From Siphonodentalium dalli (Eukaryota; Mollusca; Scaphopoda; Gadilida; Siphonodentaliidae), in NCBI GenBank assembly GCA_032622095.1, contig CP136069.1, forward strand, positions 40,898,194 through 40,962,193: a DNA stretch of 64,000 bases, written 5' to 3'. The notes under the pieces are model-generated. The model saw nothing but the letters and a program-made list of their open reading frames with translations, had not been told where the DNA came from and made no database searches. The position numbers and the translations under genes are program-made. This document shows, piece by piece, positions 10,759 to 21,800 of the stretch (the stretch's first letter is position 1; every line of letters starts with the position of its first letter).

Positions 10759-11163
10759 GCGCCATGGCCTGTTATGTGTTTATTGAACACTGTATGTATA
10801 CGTCACGCCATGACATCTTATGTGTGTATTGATCACTGTATGTATATGTCTTATGTTAACGCCCAATGCTGGCCCCCATTATGTACGACCTTCATTTGAT
10901 CGCCATGGCCTGTTATGTGTTTATTGAACACTGTATGTATACGTCACGCCATGACATCTTATGTGTGTATTGATCACTGTATGTATATGTCTTATGTTAA
11001 CGCCCAATGCTGGCCCCCATTATGTACGACCTTCATTTGATCTTTCCGTTCTGGTTTCGTTTCTGAGAAGCAGCATACAATTGCGCTCCCAATAAATCAC
11101 AGTTATACTCTGTCGTTTGTCATTCTGAGTTGTCCACATAAGTTCCCTCCTATCTTACTGGCG
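10759..11163 (+). repeat. 5' LTR with internal 141-bp tandem duplication
   Basis: The block starting CGCCATGGCCTGTTATGTG occurs at 10760 and again at 10901, period 141. Each block itself consists of two related units of about 70 bp (TTATGTGTTTATTGAACACT and TTATGTGTGTATTGATCACT). The downstream part holds AATAAA at 11091-11096, the expected polyadenylation signal. The repeated units occupy the U3 region, where enhancer repeats usually lie. The 3' LTR has only one block. Confidence 0.85.
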
Positions 11164-11269
11164 TGGCGGCAGCGTTTTCGGACGATACAACGCCTCTGTT
11201 CTTGTTAATTTGGAGAGAACTATCCCGAAAGTGGGGTGTGGTCAACTAAGTCACCTTATTTCGACACAG

Positions 11270-13351
11270 ATGACCTCCGGAAGAGCCCGGTGCATAAACA
11301 AGGAGTATAATCGAGAGCTTGGTTGCGGTTCAGATTCGCAGTCATCAGTAACGGAAAGCATGACATCGGCCCAATTTTCAAATCGACGGACTCTAACAAA
11401 ACACGAGACCGTGTCATCATTCGAAAATTGGCGGTCGAACATTGAACAAGTTCTAGCGTTTGACCAAAACTTTGTCCCGTTTCTCACCAATGGCGTCGTA
11501 TGGAAGCGGAAATCGAAAGTGGACCCACTACGTGGATTCAAAGACGATGGAGATGCCATTCCTGCAGAGTTACGGAAAACCGCTCAGCAAAAAATTAAAC
11601 TGCTGGAGCTTATGCTCGGACAAATTGCCAACCTCTGTCCGATAATCGCACGTAGTGTCATCATGAAACATTCGGTTTCACTCGAATGTATCTGGAAATC
11701 CATACGGACATACTATGGCTTCGAGTCCCTGTCAACTAGCTGCAATGTCGAGGAGTGTGCAGATACAACTACAGCAGTCCAATCATACTCTAGCCGACCA
11801 TTAGTAGCACGCGACACATCTGTTCTGGCGGAAGGAGGGACCGATTCTCACATACAGGCTCGCGGTGGAACCGATCTGCCACAATTCGACGACAGTTTAA
11901 ATCAGAATGCGAGTTGTTTTCATCCAAGCACGTTACCACGAATTGACTTAAACTACCACGACCGCACGGTTTGTGTGACACTTAAATCCGGCCAAGAAAG
12001 TAGCATGATCGATCTTACTCTTGCTGTTGACCTCGAATTGTACATCACAAATCATCCACGTGACACTCCACAGGCAAGTGATGGTTTGATGCATCGTGTT
12101 GTTGGTCATACACGACTAACATTATCACGGGATGGATCACTATTTGACCTAGACGCCTTTGTTGTGGACGGTCTGGGTGTGGATATTCTGGCGGGAATGT
12201 CATTCATGGCGTCCAACGATATAACTGTTCGACCAGCGAAGTCAATGGTTATTGTCGGCGACAGTAGTTCGTATCTCTACGGTCACCAAGTTGTGCCGAT
12301 GAATCCACACCAGTGTGACTCAGTGGAAATGTTAGATGTTATAGCATCCACATGCAGAGAGGAGACTGCTCAATCAGTGCCAGAGAATGCCTATTTCCCC
12401 GACCAACCTGCGAAATTAACAGGATTCCATCGAATGTCCCGCAGCGAAAATGATACCTTTGCCAAAGAAGAACACATTTCCAACGATCCTCACCTTCTGG
12501 ACACCAGCCGTAATGCGAATTCAGAAGACGTCACCTTTTCCGACGTGCATGTACATGCTTTACATGATGGAGAGTGCATCACGACCGACCTGATATTGTC
12601 ACCTTACGCGAAGGATACCTCATTACCAAACATCATTGTCTCGAGCTCGGGTATAACCGTGTCCAACTTGCCAACTGGGGACACACACACAGACGGCTTA
12701 ATTAACCATTCATCAGGATTGCCAGAGGACGGCGTGGATCAGTCCAAGATAGTCGAATACAGTGAATCAATCGACAGCATCGAACCTGGCGTTTCTGTCC
12801 GTCCACGTGCTCCCGATACATATCATGGCCATGATATATCTGTAGGAAATGGCACTTCGCTCACTGTGAGCCCCATACACCGTTTCAACGAGGACACAGC
12901 GCAAAGCCATATTGATTCGTCTAGAAGCAATTGTTACGATCCCAGTGTGTGCGTTTTGTCGCACGAGTCTCATGTGCACTCATACGATTTGACGACGAGT
13001 GTGATGGACAGCGACGTATTGCAGACAACCAACGAGGAGTACGATGGCATGATTCATGGTGATCGCGGATCCAACTCTCCTGGAAACATACTCACGCTGC
13101 GTTCATCTCGTCCGTCAACTGTGTATGTTTCGCCGCTCCCGACCATCCTCGAAGCTAGGTCAGCTATGGAGGGTCTAACCAACATCCGACCAGCGTCATT
13201 GGTTCGTTGTTTGGTTGGTGTGTCTCCTGTGCTTGGGGGTTCAATCTCACCTATGTTGGCTGGGCGTCCCGGCTCATCGAACGCGTTTGACGCTAGGGGA
13301 AGGAAAAGAAAGAAAAAGTGGTTGCGCCATGGCCTGTTATGTGTTTATTGA
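11270..13351 (+). CDS. Gag/protease-like protein of the non-autonomous LTR element
   Basis: The frame is open from before 11210; the first ATG is 11270, giving 693 residues. The first ~130 residues resemble the gag of invertebrate LTR elements: ETVSSFENWRSNIEQVL, FVPFLTNGVVWKRKSK, LELMLGQIANLCPIIAR, SLECIWKSIRTYYGF. A retropepsin-like segment follows at about residues 225-330 (VTLKSGQESSMIDL, DLDAFVVDGLGVDILAG, NDITVRPAK). The position of the catalytic D-S/T-G triad reads K-S-G, so the protease should be inactive. The C-terminal half is rich in Ser, Thr, His and Asp, has no domain I recognise, and ends in a basic RGRKRKKKW that runs into the 3' LTR. The lack of any frame damage in 693 codons fits either a very recent insertion or selection on the ORF. 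Gag and PR calls rest on motif memory. Confidence 0.75.
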   Translation: MTSGRARCINKEYNRELGCGSDSQSSVTESMTSAQFSNRRTLTKHETVSSFENWRSNIEQVLAFDQNFVPFLTNGVVWKRKSKVDPLRGFKDDGDAIPAELRKTAQQKIKLLELMLGQIANLCPIIARSVIMKHSVSLECIWKSIRTYYGFESLSTSCNVEECADTTTAVQSYSSRPLVARDTSVLAEGGTDSHIQARGGTDLPQFDDSLNQNASCFHPSTLPRIDLNYHDRTVCVTLKSGQESSMIDLTLAVDLELYITNHPRDTPQASDGLMHRVVGHTRLTLSRDGSLFDLDAFVVDGLGVDILAGMSFMASNDITVRPAKSMVIVGDSSSYLYGHQVVPMNPHQCDSVEMLDVIASTCREETAQSVPENAYFPDQPAKLTGFHRMSRSENDTFAKEEHISNDPHLLDTSRNANSEDVTFSDVHVHALHDGECITTDLILSPYAKDTSLPNIIVSSSGITVSNLPTGDTHTDGLINHSSGLPEDGVDQSKIVEYSESIDSIEPGVSVRPRAPDTYHGHDISVGNGTSLTVSPIHRFNEDTAQSHIDSSRSNCYDPSVCVLSHESHVHSYDLTTSVMDSDVLQTTNEEYDGMIHGDRGSNSPGNILTLRSSRPSTVYVSPLPTILEARSAMEGLTNIRPASLVRCLVGVSPVLGGSISPMLAGRPGSSNAFDARGRKRKKKWLRHGLLCVY
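13296..13320 (+). other. Polypurine tract
   Basis: AGGGGAAGGAAAAGAAAGAA and following AAAGTGG lie directly upstream of the 3' LTR, where second-strand priming is expected. Confidence 0.65.
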
Positions 13352-13587
13352 ACACTGTATGTATACGTCACGCCATGACATCTTATGTGTGTATTGATCA
13401 CTGTATGTATATGTCTTATGTTAACGCCCAAAGCTGGCCCCCATTATGTACGACCTTCATTTGATCTTTCCGTTCTGGTTTCGTTTCTGAGAAGCAGCAT
13501 ACAATTGCGCTCCCAATAAATCACAGTTATACTCTGTCGTTTGTCATTCTGAGTTGTCCACATAAGTTCCCTCCTATCTTACTGGCG
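13324..13587 (+). repeat. 3' LTR
   Basis: About 264 bp. It differs from the second half of the 5' LTR by one base (CCCAAAGCTGG against CCCAATGCTGG). AATAAA lies at 13515-13520. It ends in TCTTACTGGCG. Confidence 0.88.
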
Positions 13588-13754
13588 CAGATTCTTAAAA
13601 TTAACTAAATTAATTTAACTACATAATTAATTGTATACCCAAAATGGTTGCAATCTGGTCAATGAAAATTGAAATACGGGGATAAATTTACACGTAGATT
13701 GTCCTGAGATAGATGCCGTTGAACTCAGACGACTTACAGGGGCATATGTGAGCA

Positions 13755-14012
13755 ATAAAAAGCGCTTCTTATTAGGTTAGAAGATATGTTGGAAATTGGT
13801 ACAGATGGGTCACATGGCCAGGGGATTGTCAGTGGGATATGCGCCTTTTATATCATCAATAAAGAGCGTTTATTATCAACCCATACGATGTGTGGGGGAA
13901 ATTGGTGCACAGCAGTAAATTGACGCGGTGAATGTCACGGGATATATGTGCTGGTGACATCCAATGACGTAAAGAGTCAATAAAGAACGTGTATTATCAA
14001 TCTAAACAGACG
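13755..14012 (+). repeat. Degenerate tandem repeat, about 110-120 bp period
   Basis: CAATAAARAGCGYTTMTTAT-like words recur at about 13755, 13858 and 13979, each followed by a less conserved stretch including GGAAATTGGT. Two to three diverged units, no coding capacity. Confidence 0.5.
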
Positions 14013-14033
14013 TAACTCAATCCGGAGAGTCAT

Positions 14034-14948
14034 CACGCTGTTCATCCTCTAATACCCGCTGCGGGCAAATATTGAGTAAACCCCATTGCGGGCACGAGTG
14101 AAGAGTACAGGTAGGTTTGTTTTGAGGTAAAAACAATTATTAACTGTTTTTCTTTGGACACAACTCCGAATCCACGATGTGCATGGTGAACCCAGATTCA
14201 ACCAAATGTTAACAGTTCGACGAATAAAGCTCAATAACGAGATGAAATGCTCGATGAAGTGAGAGGATAAGTTTCCATGTTTCAATTTTGTGTGTGTTCA
14301 GCTCTAAGATGAGTGCGTGGTGATAAATTTTGACAACGTTCCTTTGATGTATATAGTTTAGGAAACTAAATCTACATTCACATTGGAATTTGCTTCATTT
14401 AAGTAGGAAAATATTGACAATTGCATGTGACACGCCACGGTGTCGGAGTAGACCCCAACGCGGGCAATATTTTTGCCCGCGTCGGAGTTTACTCTTGCCC
14501 GCATTACGTTTTACTTTATCTATGTACGGTATGTTTGGAAAAATGTCTTTATTCGAGTTACTGGATAGGGATTTGGTGTTTTTAGTATCAAAACACGCCA
14601 CGGGCAGAGTGTCCCATATAGACTACTCCACGTTTTCAAAAACAATCTCGAGAAGTGTCTGCAGTGAAAGTTTTGCTGCATGTAATTTAAATTTACCCAA
14701 ACATTCCGAATGCACTCGACTAAGATAGTGCTTTCCTCGAGAAATGATATCTGAAATTTCTCTGAACTCCTGTCACAGCATAACTAGGTATTGCCTATAT
14801 CATATACATTTTCCATTGTTTGGTATAACTTCTAAATTAGACTACCCATGATATGGAACATTCTGACCGTTATGGCCCGATGTGCGGTTTAGTGACGCCC
14901 ACACCGGGGTTTACTGCCCGCAGCGCGGATTATAGGATGACCAGCGTG
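14034..14948. mobile_element. TIR element with CAC ends and 5-bp target duplication
   Basis: The ends are inverted repeats: CACGCTGTTCATCCTCTAAT at 14034 and its imperfect complement ending at 14948, similar over about 35 bp (both contain CGCTGCGGGCA). Directly flanking the ends is GTCAT on both sides (14029-14033 and 14949-14953), a 5-bp target duplication. CAC-starting ends with 5-bp duplications are typical of the Transib/RAG group of DDE transposases. The interior contains a further hairpin around CGCGGGCAATATTTTTGCCC (about 14459-14478). The longest frame (14390-14728) is not recognisable, so the copy is non-autonomous. Confidence 0.7.
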
Positions 14949-14953
14949 GTCAT

Positions 14954-15640
14954 GGAATGGGTGCTGTTTATCCCAGATGACTAATAATTATTTTAAATAA
15001 TTAGATTAGATTAAACTTAGATTATATTTTATTTTTATAACATTCATGTACATGTTAACATCTGTTGACAGTGAAATGTTACAGAAAATAGTATAACATG
15101 GTGTGTATACTGTGTGTATAAAATCGGTTTCCATATATTATATTGTGATATATAATATATATCATAATCTCATTTAAAGCTGTTCTGTGTAAATGTAAGA
15201 GCGTAGATTATAGAAAACCAGTTGGTGCACTGTCATGCACATGTGACTGAATGTTATCGGGGTTAACATAATTCGCAGGCCGAGGCCTATTTATTTCCTT
15301 TATGGTCCACTAATAAATTACGCATTCTTCACACTAGCAACGCGGGTACCCCGACTAAAGTGTAAGATAAATGTATAAATTCATACCAAGATTTCCATGT
15401 TTTCCAACAGAGACAAACGATAGGTGGTGAAATGTCGAAAATGTAGCAAATTTTTCAAATTTCGGCCGCCATATTGGATTTTGATTTCGGGTGTTTAGCT
15501 AGTTTGTAAGCGTTGTATATTAGCATAAGGAATCGAGTGGAAAATAAAACCGACATGTGACATTCTATTTACTACAAACTGAAACAGGCTCCCTTTCGGA
15601 GCCTTTATTCAGCGTCGGAGGGGCCTGTGGCCTCTTTATG
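14954..15640. other. Spacer upstream of the EGF-CUB gene
   Basis: AT-rich sequence with no recognised repeat. It may contain the promoter of the gene that starts at 15742. Confidence 0.35.
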
Positions 15641-15644
15641 CGTT

Positions 15645-15660
15645 AGGGCCTATATACGCA
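15645..15660 (+). promoter_or_regulatory. Possible TATA box of the EGF-CUB gene
   Basis: GGGCCTATATACGCAC lies about 90 bp before the proposed start codon. Short TATA-like matches are frequent in AT-rich DNA, so this is weak. Confidence 0.25.
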
Positions 15661-15741
15661 CATTTGGTTAAACTCGGACCAGCAGTCTGGGGAAAAAATG
15701 CGTACTGACAGACAAAATAGACCTGGTACATATCAAACAAA

Positions 15742-15862
15742 ATGGCCGCCATGGTGGACGCCATTTTGTCTGGAGTCTCTGTGGCCATTATTCTTCTTGT
15801 CCTGGGGGTGCAAGGATCGACCAATATCTCCTGGACGCCAAAAATGGCTGTCAAATATCTGC
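15742..15862 (+). CDS. EGF-CUB gene exon 1, signal peptide (3' edge uncertain)
   Basis: The ATG at 15742 lies in AAAATGGCC, a good animal start context. It opens [20 protein letters not shown], then [11 protein letters not shown]. This is a typical signal peptide, with likely cleavage after VQG. The frame meets a stop at 15863-15868. The only GT leaving phase 1, as needed by the next exon, is at 15863; a phase-0 donor at 15808 would require an additional exon. Confidence 0.5.
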
Positions 15863-18800
15863 GTTGAATATGGACACAATAGTTGCAGTTTCATATCTAT
15901 TATCCATGGTCGAAACTAGATTCTTATGCAAGTCCTATACATATAATTCTTACATATTTGTTCTAGAATACTCGCATATACATTTCTACATTACAGCCAA
16001 CCCGTGTTTGCCCAGCCCATGTGTGGGTGGCACATGCATGGTGACAGGTCCAACATTCCACTGCTTTTGTGATCCAGGGTGGGAAGGACAGCGTTGTGAA
16101 CAAGGTATCTTTATCGTTGTACCATTGACATTTAAAGTCAGACATGGTGTACAGATATTTTAACCCTTTCTATATAAATACTCATTGATGAGTAGTTCCC
16201 TTAGGACATGTTCATATGTCCACTAGTAGTGAATGGTCCATATTGAGGGATCGAATATTATAGCAATTAATAAATAATAGCTGAATGTCCATAGCTTTCG
16301 GGCCACGCCCTTCTTCAGTGGAATCATAGTATATGAAAATTACATTTTGCAGCAGCAGTCACTGACAATGATCGACAGAACAATCATTGTCAGTGACTGC
16401 TGCTGCAAAATGTAATTTTCATATACTATGATTCCACTGAAGAAGGGCGTGGCCCGAAAGCTATGGACATTGAGCTATTATTTATTAATTGTTCATATGT
16501 CGTTTGTTGAACTTATTATATGCACTTCTACTTATCTGCTCATTTTTTTATGAACTCACCTCCAAATTATTACTTGACCTTTCAAATTTATATTTGTATA
16601 ACTGAATGGGAGAATATGTTCAGCATAGAAATGGTTAACCCTTTACCCAACAGAACGGCCCTGTGCCAATGCATTCTCTTATATATGCGAGTCGACCATA
16701 GGTCGCCTCGCATATATAAGAGAATGCATTGGCTTACACATTAAAAATTATAAAATTGTTAAAGAATGTAAGAAAAAATGGTAAAAAGTGTTAAAAAAAG
16801 ATTTTTTTTTAGGCCAATGCATTCTCTTATATATGCGAGGCGACCTATGGTCGACTCGCATATATAAGAGAATGCATTGGCACAGGGCATAACTGTAACT
16901 ATCACAATGTGGTCACGGAGCCGGTTCCAATGATATCCATATTTGTATGGTTCTATTGAGACATACCGAAGATATTTTAGGCTGTTGAAGCTTTATTTGG
17001 CCGGTTTTGGCCGGTTTGTTGGGTAAAGGGTTAAGGACCATACCATTCTTTATTATGTCAGTTCTTGCGATTAGCCAATCAGCGTCGATAAATAGTGACG
17101 GTATATGAACCATATTAGGTCAGTGACCCCATATGAAATCAATATTAGGTGCTTATCCACCATCTTGTTTTTCAGAACTCTGTCGCTTCGGAGATATTTT
17201 TGGTGTATTTATGCATGTACCTCCTTTTGCAGCTATAGTTGTCTCTATATTTGTATGTTGTGTACCTTTATACATCCTGTACGTTATAGAATGTAAATGC
17301 ATAGTATGCTCAATGTACGGCAAACGCACGGGCGGTGTTCGTTGCAGAAATATCCATATTTGTTCAAATCGCCATCAACAGAAGGAATATTAAAATATAT
17401 ATAGTTTTGTGCATATGCCAAACATAATCAGCGCGTAAATAGTATATTGTCGTCAAGACGTACGATGGTGTACGTAAACAAGAGACTGCTCGTGTTACAG
17501 AAGTTTTGCTTCTCGTTCAATATTATCCTTCCGCCAAAATCGATCTCGTGCAGAAAAAAATGACAGTTCGAACGGGAATGCAGTTCTGTCTATTTATTTT
17601 CACGAAATCTGCCGATAATTTGAGACTAGCCCACGCAGCACATTAAGTCAGAACAATATAACATTTCCAAGCACTTAGCAACGATAACGTGATCGATATA
17701 AATAACTGGCTTCAGATGCAATTCGTCTGAACTTTCCAAAGCACGCCCAAATATTCTGCTGCCCGCGTTTAGTGATTAGGTCTATATGTAAATATTAATC
17801 AATGAATCTGAATCTATTTCTTTGATTAAAAAAAATCAATACTCCCGTTAAAGACAAGTCATGGCTCTGAGTTGCTGGATTTTCTATATACTTTTTTATT
17901 TGTAGAGATGGAAGTAAATTTTCTGCAACATCCGCCTGGAAACGGCGACACATACCACAAGTAAGATATATATAGCGTATATCAGTTTGGGATCACATTA
18001 ATTTAGGATTTCCTAGTTATGCCTATGTTACTTGTTTATGATGATGTACCATTACATAAATAGCTCCATTAGCTAGCAATATTAAATATTTAATAAATGA
18101 GCTAGTTTGGTGACGCGCAAACAATTAAGTCTGAACACCTGACAAATCCCGTGATTTTATAAAAAAAAAATAAAAAAAATAAGACCAATTGTACCACGAA
18201 TAGAATATCTGAATATTATTTATCACATAATTTGGCCATAAAAGCAGTTTCATAATTATCGGTAATAGACACGTTTAATATCAGCGCGTGCGATGACGTC
18301 ACGGCGTTCTTCAAATAACTTGCGATCGCTGTAGTTTATGATTGTTGTTTTCGATTAATATTTCGCATTGCTTCGGGTTTATTTGATCATGTGATAAAAT
18401 GTATCTCACACTCGTCCTATTTTATACGTAATTTATCAACCTCGTCCTCTAAATTATATTTGAGCCTCGGTAAACCTCGGCTCAAATCGAATTTAGTGAA
18501 CTCGGTTGATAAATTCCGTATAAAATAGAAACTCATGTGAGATCCTCTATATATCAATTGAAAAGAGCAAGTTATGCGATATGAACATGAAAAACTTTGT
18601 ATTCTGGAAATTTTTTTTTACAATATATGTCCTTAATGCGCTTCCGTAAATTTCCAACAACTTTTATCCAAACTTTTCCCACATCCAGAAGGAAGATCGC
18701 GTGGAAATGGTATATGCTGGAATCTGGAAACCCCGTACATTTTTTTTCTTTCAGTTTTGAACACCAGACGTGGAATCTAACGTCTCCTACACCCGGTGAA

Positions 18801-21800
18801 CACATCATGATCGACATCTTCTCCATGGACATCGAACTACAATCGACATGTAACTTCGACAGTCTCACATTCATACCCGGTGAGAAACACATTTTTACCC
18901 CGTGAGAAACACATTCGTGCACAGTGAGAAAAACAACTATAAATTGTAACTAATCAAACCTTCTGGTTTCTTTAGAAGCCGCCCAGTGGTCTAACTATGC
19001 ACTCTGTCCAGAGTATGCTCATTGTATTTTGCACATGGCATTTTTGCACGAACTCCGTGAAATGTTCCTTCGTTTTCACATCTCATTGTGAAATATTTTA
19101 AGCATCTACATCAACTATATAATCTATCAACTATCTAATAATCGTATAATGTTATACGTCAGCAGGGGACCCGCTTAAAACATTAGATCTGGTATGTGTA
19201 TATATGTGGCTTGAGCGCCATTCTTCTTGCTTTAGCGGCGTCGGGACCACTCGCCTCAGGGACAACTCGCCTCAGTGAGTTATATTTTGCGCTGCCAGCC
19301 ATATAGAGCGCAATACTGTCGTATACGACTGTGAAGCGTCTCAGTCAACGCTCTAAATATATGCAATTTGCAACTACCTTTAAGGGTTTTGATTTGTTAA
19401 AAAGGCATAAAGCTCTAGGTTTTTTTTTTCATGTGATATACAAGATCTTCAACACTTTATGTTGGGATATAAGATTTTATTAAACTCTTTTGATAAATTT
19501 GATTTACAACTTGTCTACGACTCGTTGTGAGTCAAATTTATCAAACTCGTTTCATAAAATCTTATATCCCAACATAAGTCGTTGGAGAACATCTATATCT
19601 AGCTTCCGACTATACAGAATATTCGATACAACAGATATATAAGGCGATTTCCACTCTTTGAATCCCTGATTGATCTAATGATCTCTCCTGTTTGTCATTG
19701 AAGCATTCATCACACTCTATACTATCCACGATATCCAACAGAGAAAAAATCATTACTATCTAAATTGGCGTTATATGCGTCGACAATTTAAGCTTGAGGC
19801 CAGGGGGGGGGCGGAAAAAAACTGCGGGACACAACGTACCGGGGGTGGGGGGGGGGGTACCTAGGCGTCAAAAATTTACACGTAATTTTTTTCCTTATTC
19901 ATTTGGGGGGGGGGGGTTGTCGGAAAAAATTTGCATGTAATTTTTTTCCAAATATGTATTTTCAGACTGTCAGTGTCTACCAGTCGAATACAGAATTCTA
20001 ACCTGCGATCGCTTATCTGGCAAATTTTTACTGCAGAACTATCCCATGTATTAAACAATTTCTCCTCCAATGGTATCAGAAAACAGTTATATGCTGGTAT
20101 ATCACTCATCTCATTTGCATCTTTTTCAAAGTCGAGGCAATGACTGTAGTTGTCAATTTTTAAAGTGCATACAAAGCGTTGCGATCAACAATATACATGT
20201 GTGTACATGTCATGACATCACGAGGTACAAATCTGCGTGTTCTACTGGTAGACAATGACCATTTTAGTCATAATAATCTAAACTAAGTTACCAAGCACCT
20301 TCTCGTGAATTGTATGCTCCGGTGTTTTTTTCGGTTTCCGGTCAAACCGAGTTGTTATCCGGCTGGGGTAGATTTGATGTTTCTGGGGGGAGGGGGGCAA
20401 ATGGTCAGTGGAAAAAAACTGCAGTTTTTGCTGTTTTGGGGGGGGGTACCCAAACCGAAGAAAACAGTTTTTTCCACCCTGTGTCTGCAGTTTTTTTCCG
20501 CCCCCCCCCCATCCTGTTGAGGCTTTAGTTTTTTTAGAAGGCGCTATATTGAAACAATTGAATGGCCTGAAGCTAACAGCAATAAATAGAGTGCGCCATT
20601 TATATTATTTATGGATAAAGATTAATTGCTAATAATTACATACGAACTGACAAAAATAACGCCAACATTTAATGACAAATATGAAACGCAATCTTTTATG
20701 GAAGCATGTCTTATAACAATATGACGACGGAGGGTCTGTTTTCGACAACGTTAAGCAGTTTAATTATCGCCCTACCATTTCTTCCATCGCCTCATAGGTA
20801 TGCCTTTAGGCTATTCCAGCGAACAATCCTGATACCACCATCCGAATGCTGGTTGACTACATCAAGCATTGGTGGGTTGATCCGCCACATGCAGTTAGTC
20901 TGGAAGAGTGGAGCATCTTCATTGTGTTTTATATCTATGTACTGTTCATATTTCATATAGCATATTGCTGTATAGCATACTATATATACCGTTCCATTGT
21001 ATCACAGCTACGCGTATATGTATGCCATATCATGTTGCACATATTTTATTCTTATTTAAATAAAGTTTTAAACAAACATATATTTCGTTCTGTATGGTCG
21101 GGTTGTCTCGGGTCCATTGGGGCGGGTGGTTACTGGGACGGGTGACCATGTTCCTATATAGAAAGGGAATAGCGATGGGGACGACAATCAAATACTCATT
21201 CGACAAGTATAACAGAATAAACATCCCACTTCCCCCTCAAGTAAATTTTGGTCTGACGTTTCTCAGAATGTATCACCATCATATTTGTCGCGGCCTCGGT
21301 GGCTCAGTCGGTTAGGGGTAAAACTCAAAGCCGTCTCGCCCTCCAGTGCTGGCGACGAGGGTTCAAATCCACATGTTCCATCGTGGACTTTGTAAATCGA
21401 AATCGTTATCTGGCATGGTTGCTAGTTACTCGCCGATAACCGGTGGTTTGCTGCACATGGTCCATGTGTTTATCAGCCATTGAAATCACGGTTAGGTTAG
21501 CCGTAAGTGTGCTGATTTCCTCCACCACTCCTCCACTGATATGGCCTTAGATGCTGAAAGCGACAGTAAACCACAACCAATCAATCATATTGATCAAGTA
21601 TCAACATATACTAATACACACCGTATATACATATATAGTACATTGTATATCTCACGTAACTCTAATTCTGATTGGCTGAATACTGCTATACTATTTCGGT
21701 ATAGTTGTCTTACTGCATGCCATATACTGTCGAAGAATATTATATCTCACGTGACTTTCTCGTGTTCTGATTGGCTGCATACTGTTATACTGGTTTGCTG

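Larger units (their letters stand above)
10759..13587 (+). mobile_element. Young non-autonomous LTR retrotransposon with gag/protease-like ORF
   Basis: Two LTRs (10759-11163 and 13324-13587) differ at one base over about 250 shared bases, apart from a 141-bp duplication in the 5' copy. The internal region is only 2.16 kb. It holds a purine-rich tract (about 13296-13320) next to the 3' LTR and a single long ORF with gag-like and retropepsin-like segments. There is no reverse transcriptase, RNase H or integrase, so replication must use proteins from a related full element. The sequence after the 5' LTR begins TGGCGGCAGCG, a plausible tRNA primer site of unproven identity. Exact LTR edges are uncertain by several bases because GCGC occurs at both borders. 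Confidence 0.88.

Noticed and set aside
11251-11559. Minus-strand frames inside the LTR element
   Set aside because: They are antisense shadows of the long plus-strand ORF, with no motif of their own.
15698-15919. 73-codon plus-strand frame as the gene start
   Set aside because: It overlaps the proposed signal peptide in another frame and begins at an ATG with a weaker context; its translation has no signal peptide.
21289-21375. Functional tRNA gene
   Set aside because: Boxes A and B are present, but the body does not fold as a tRNA and continues into a SINE tail flanked by a target duplication.
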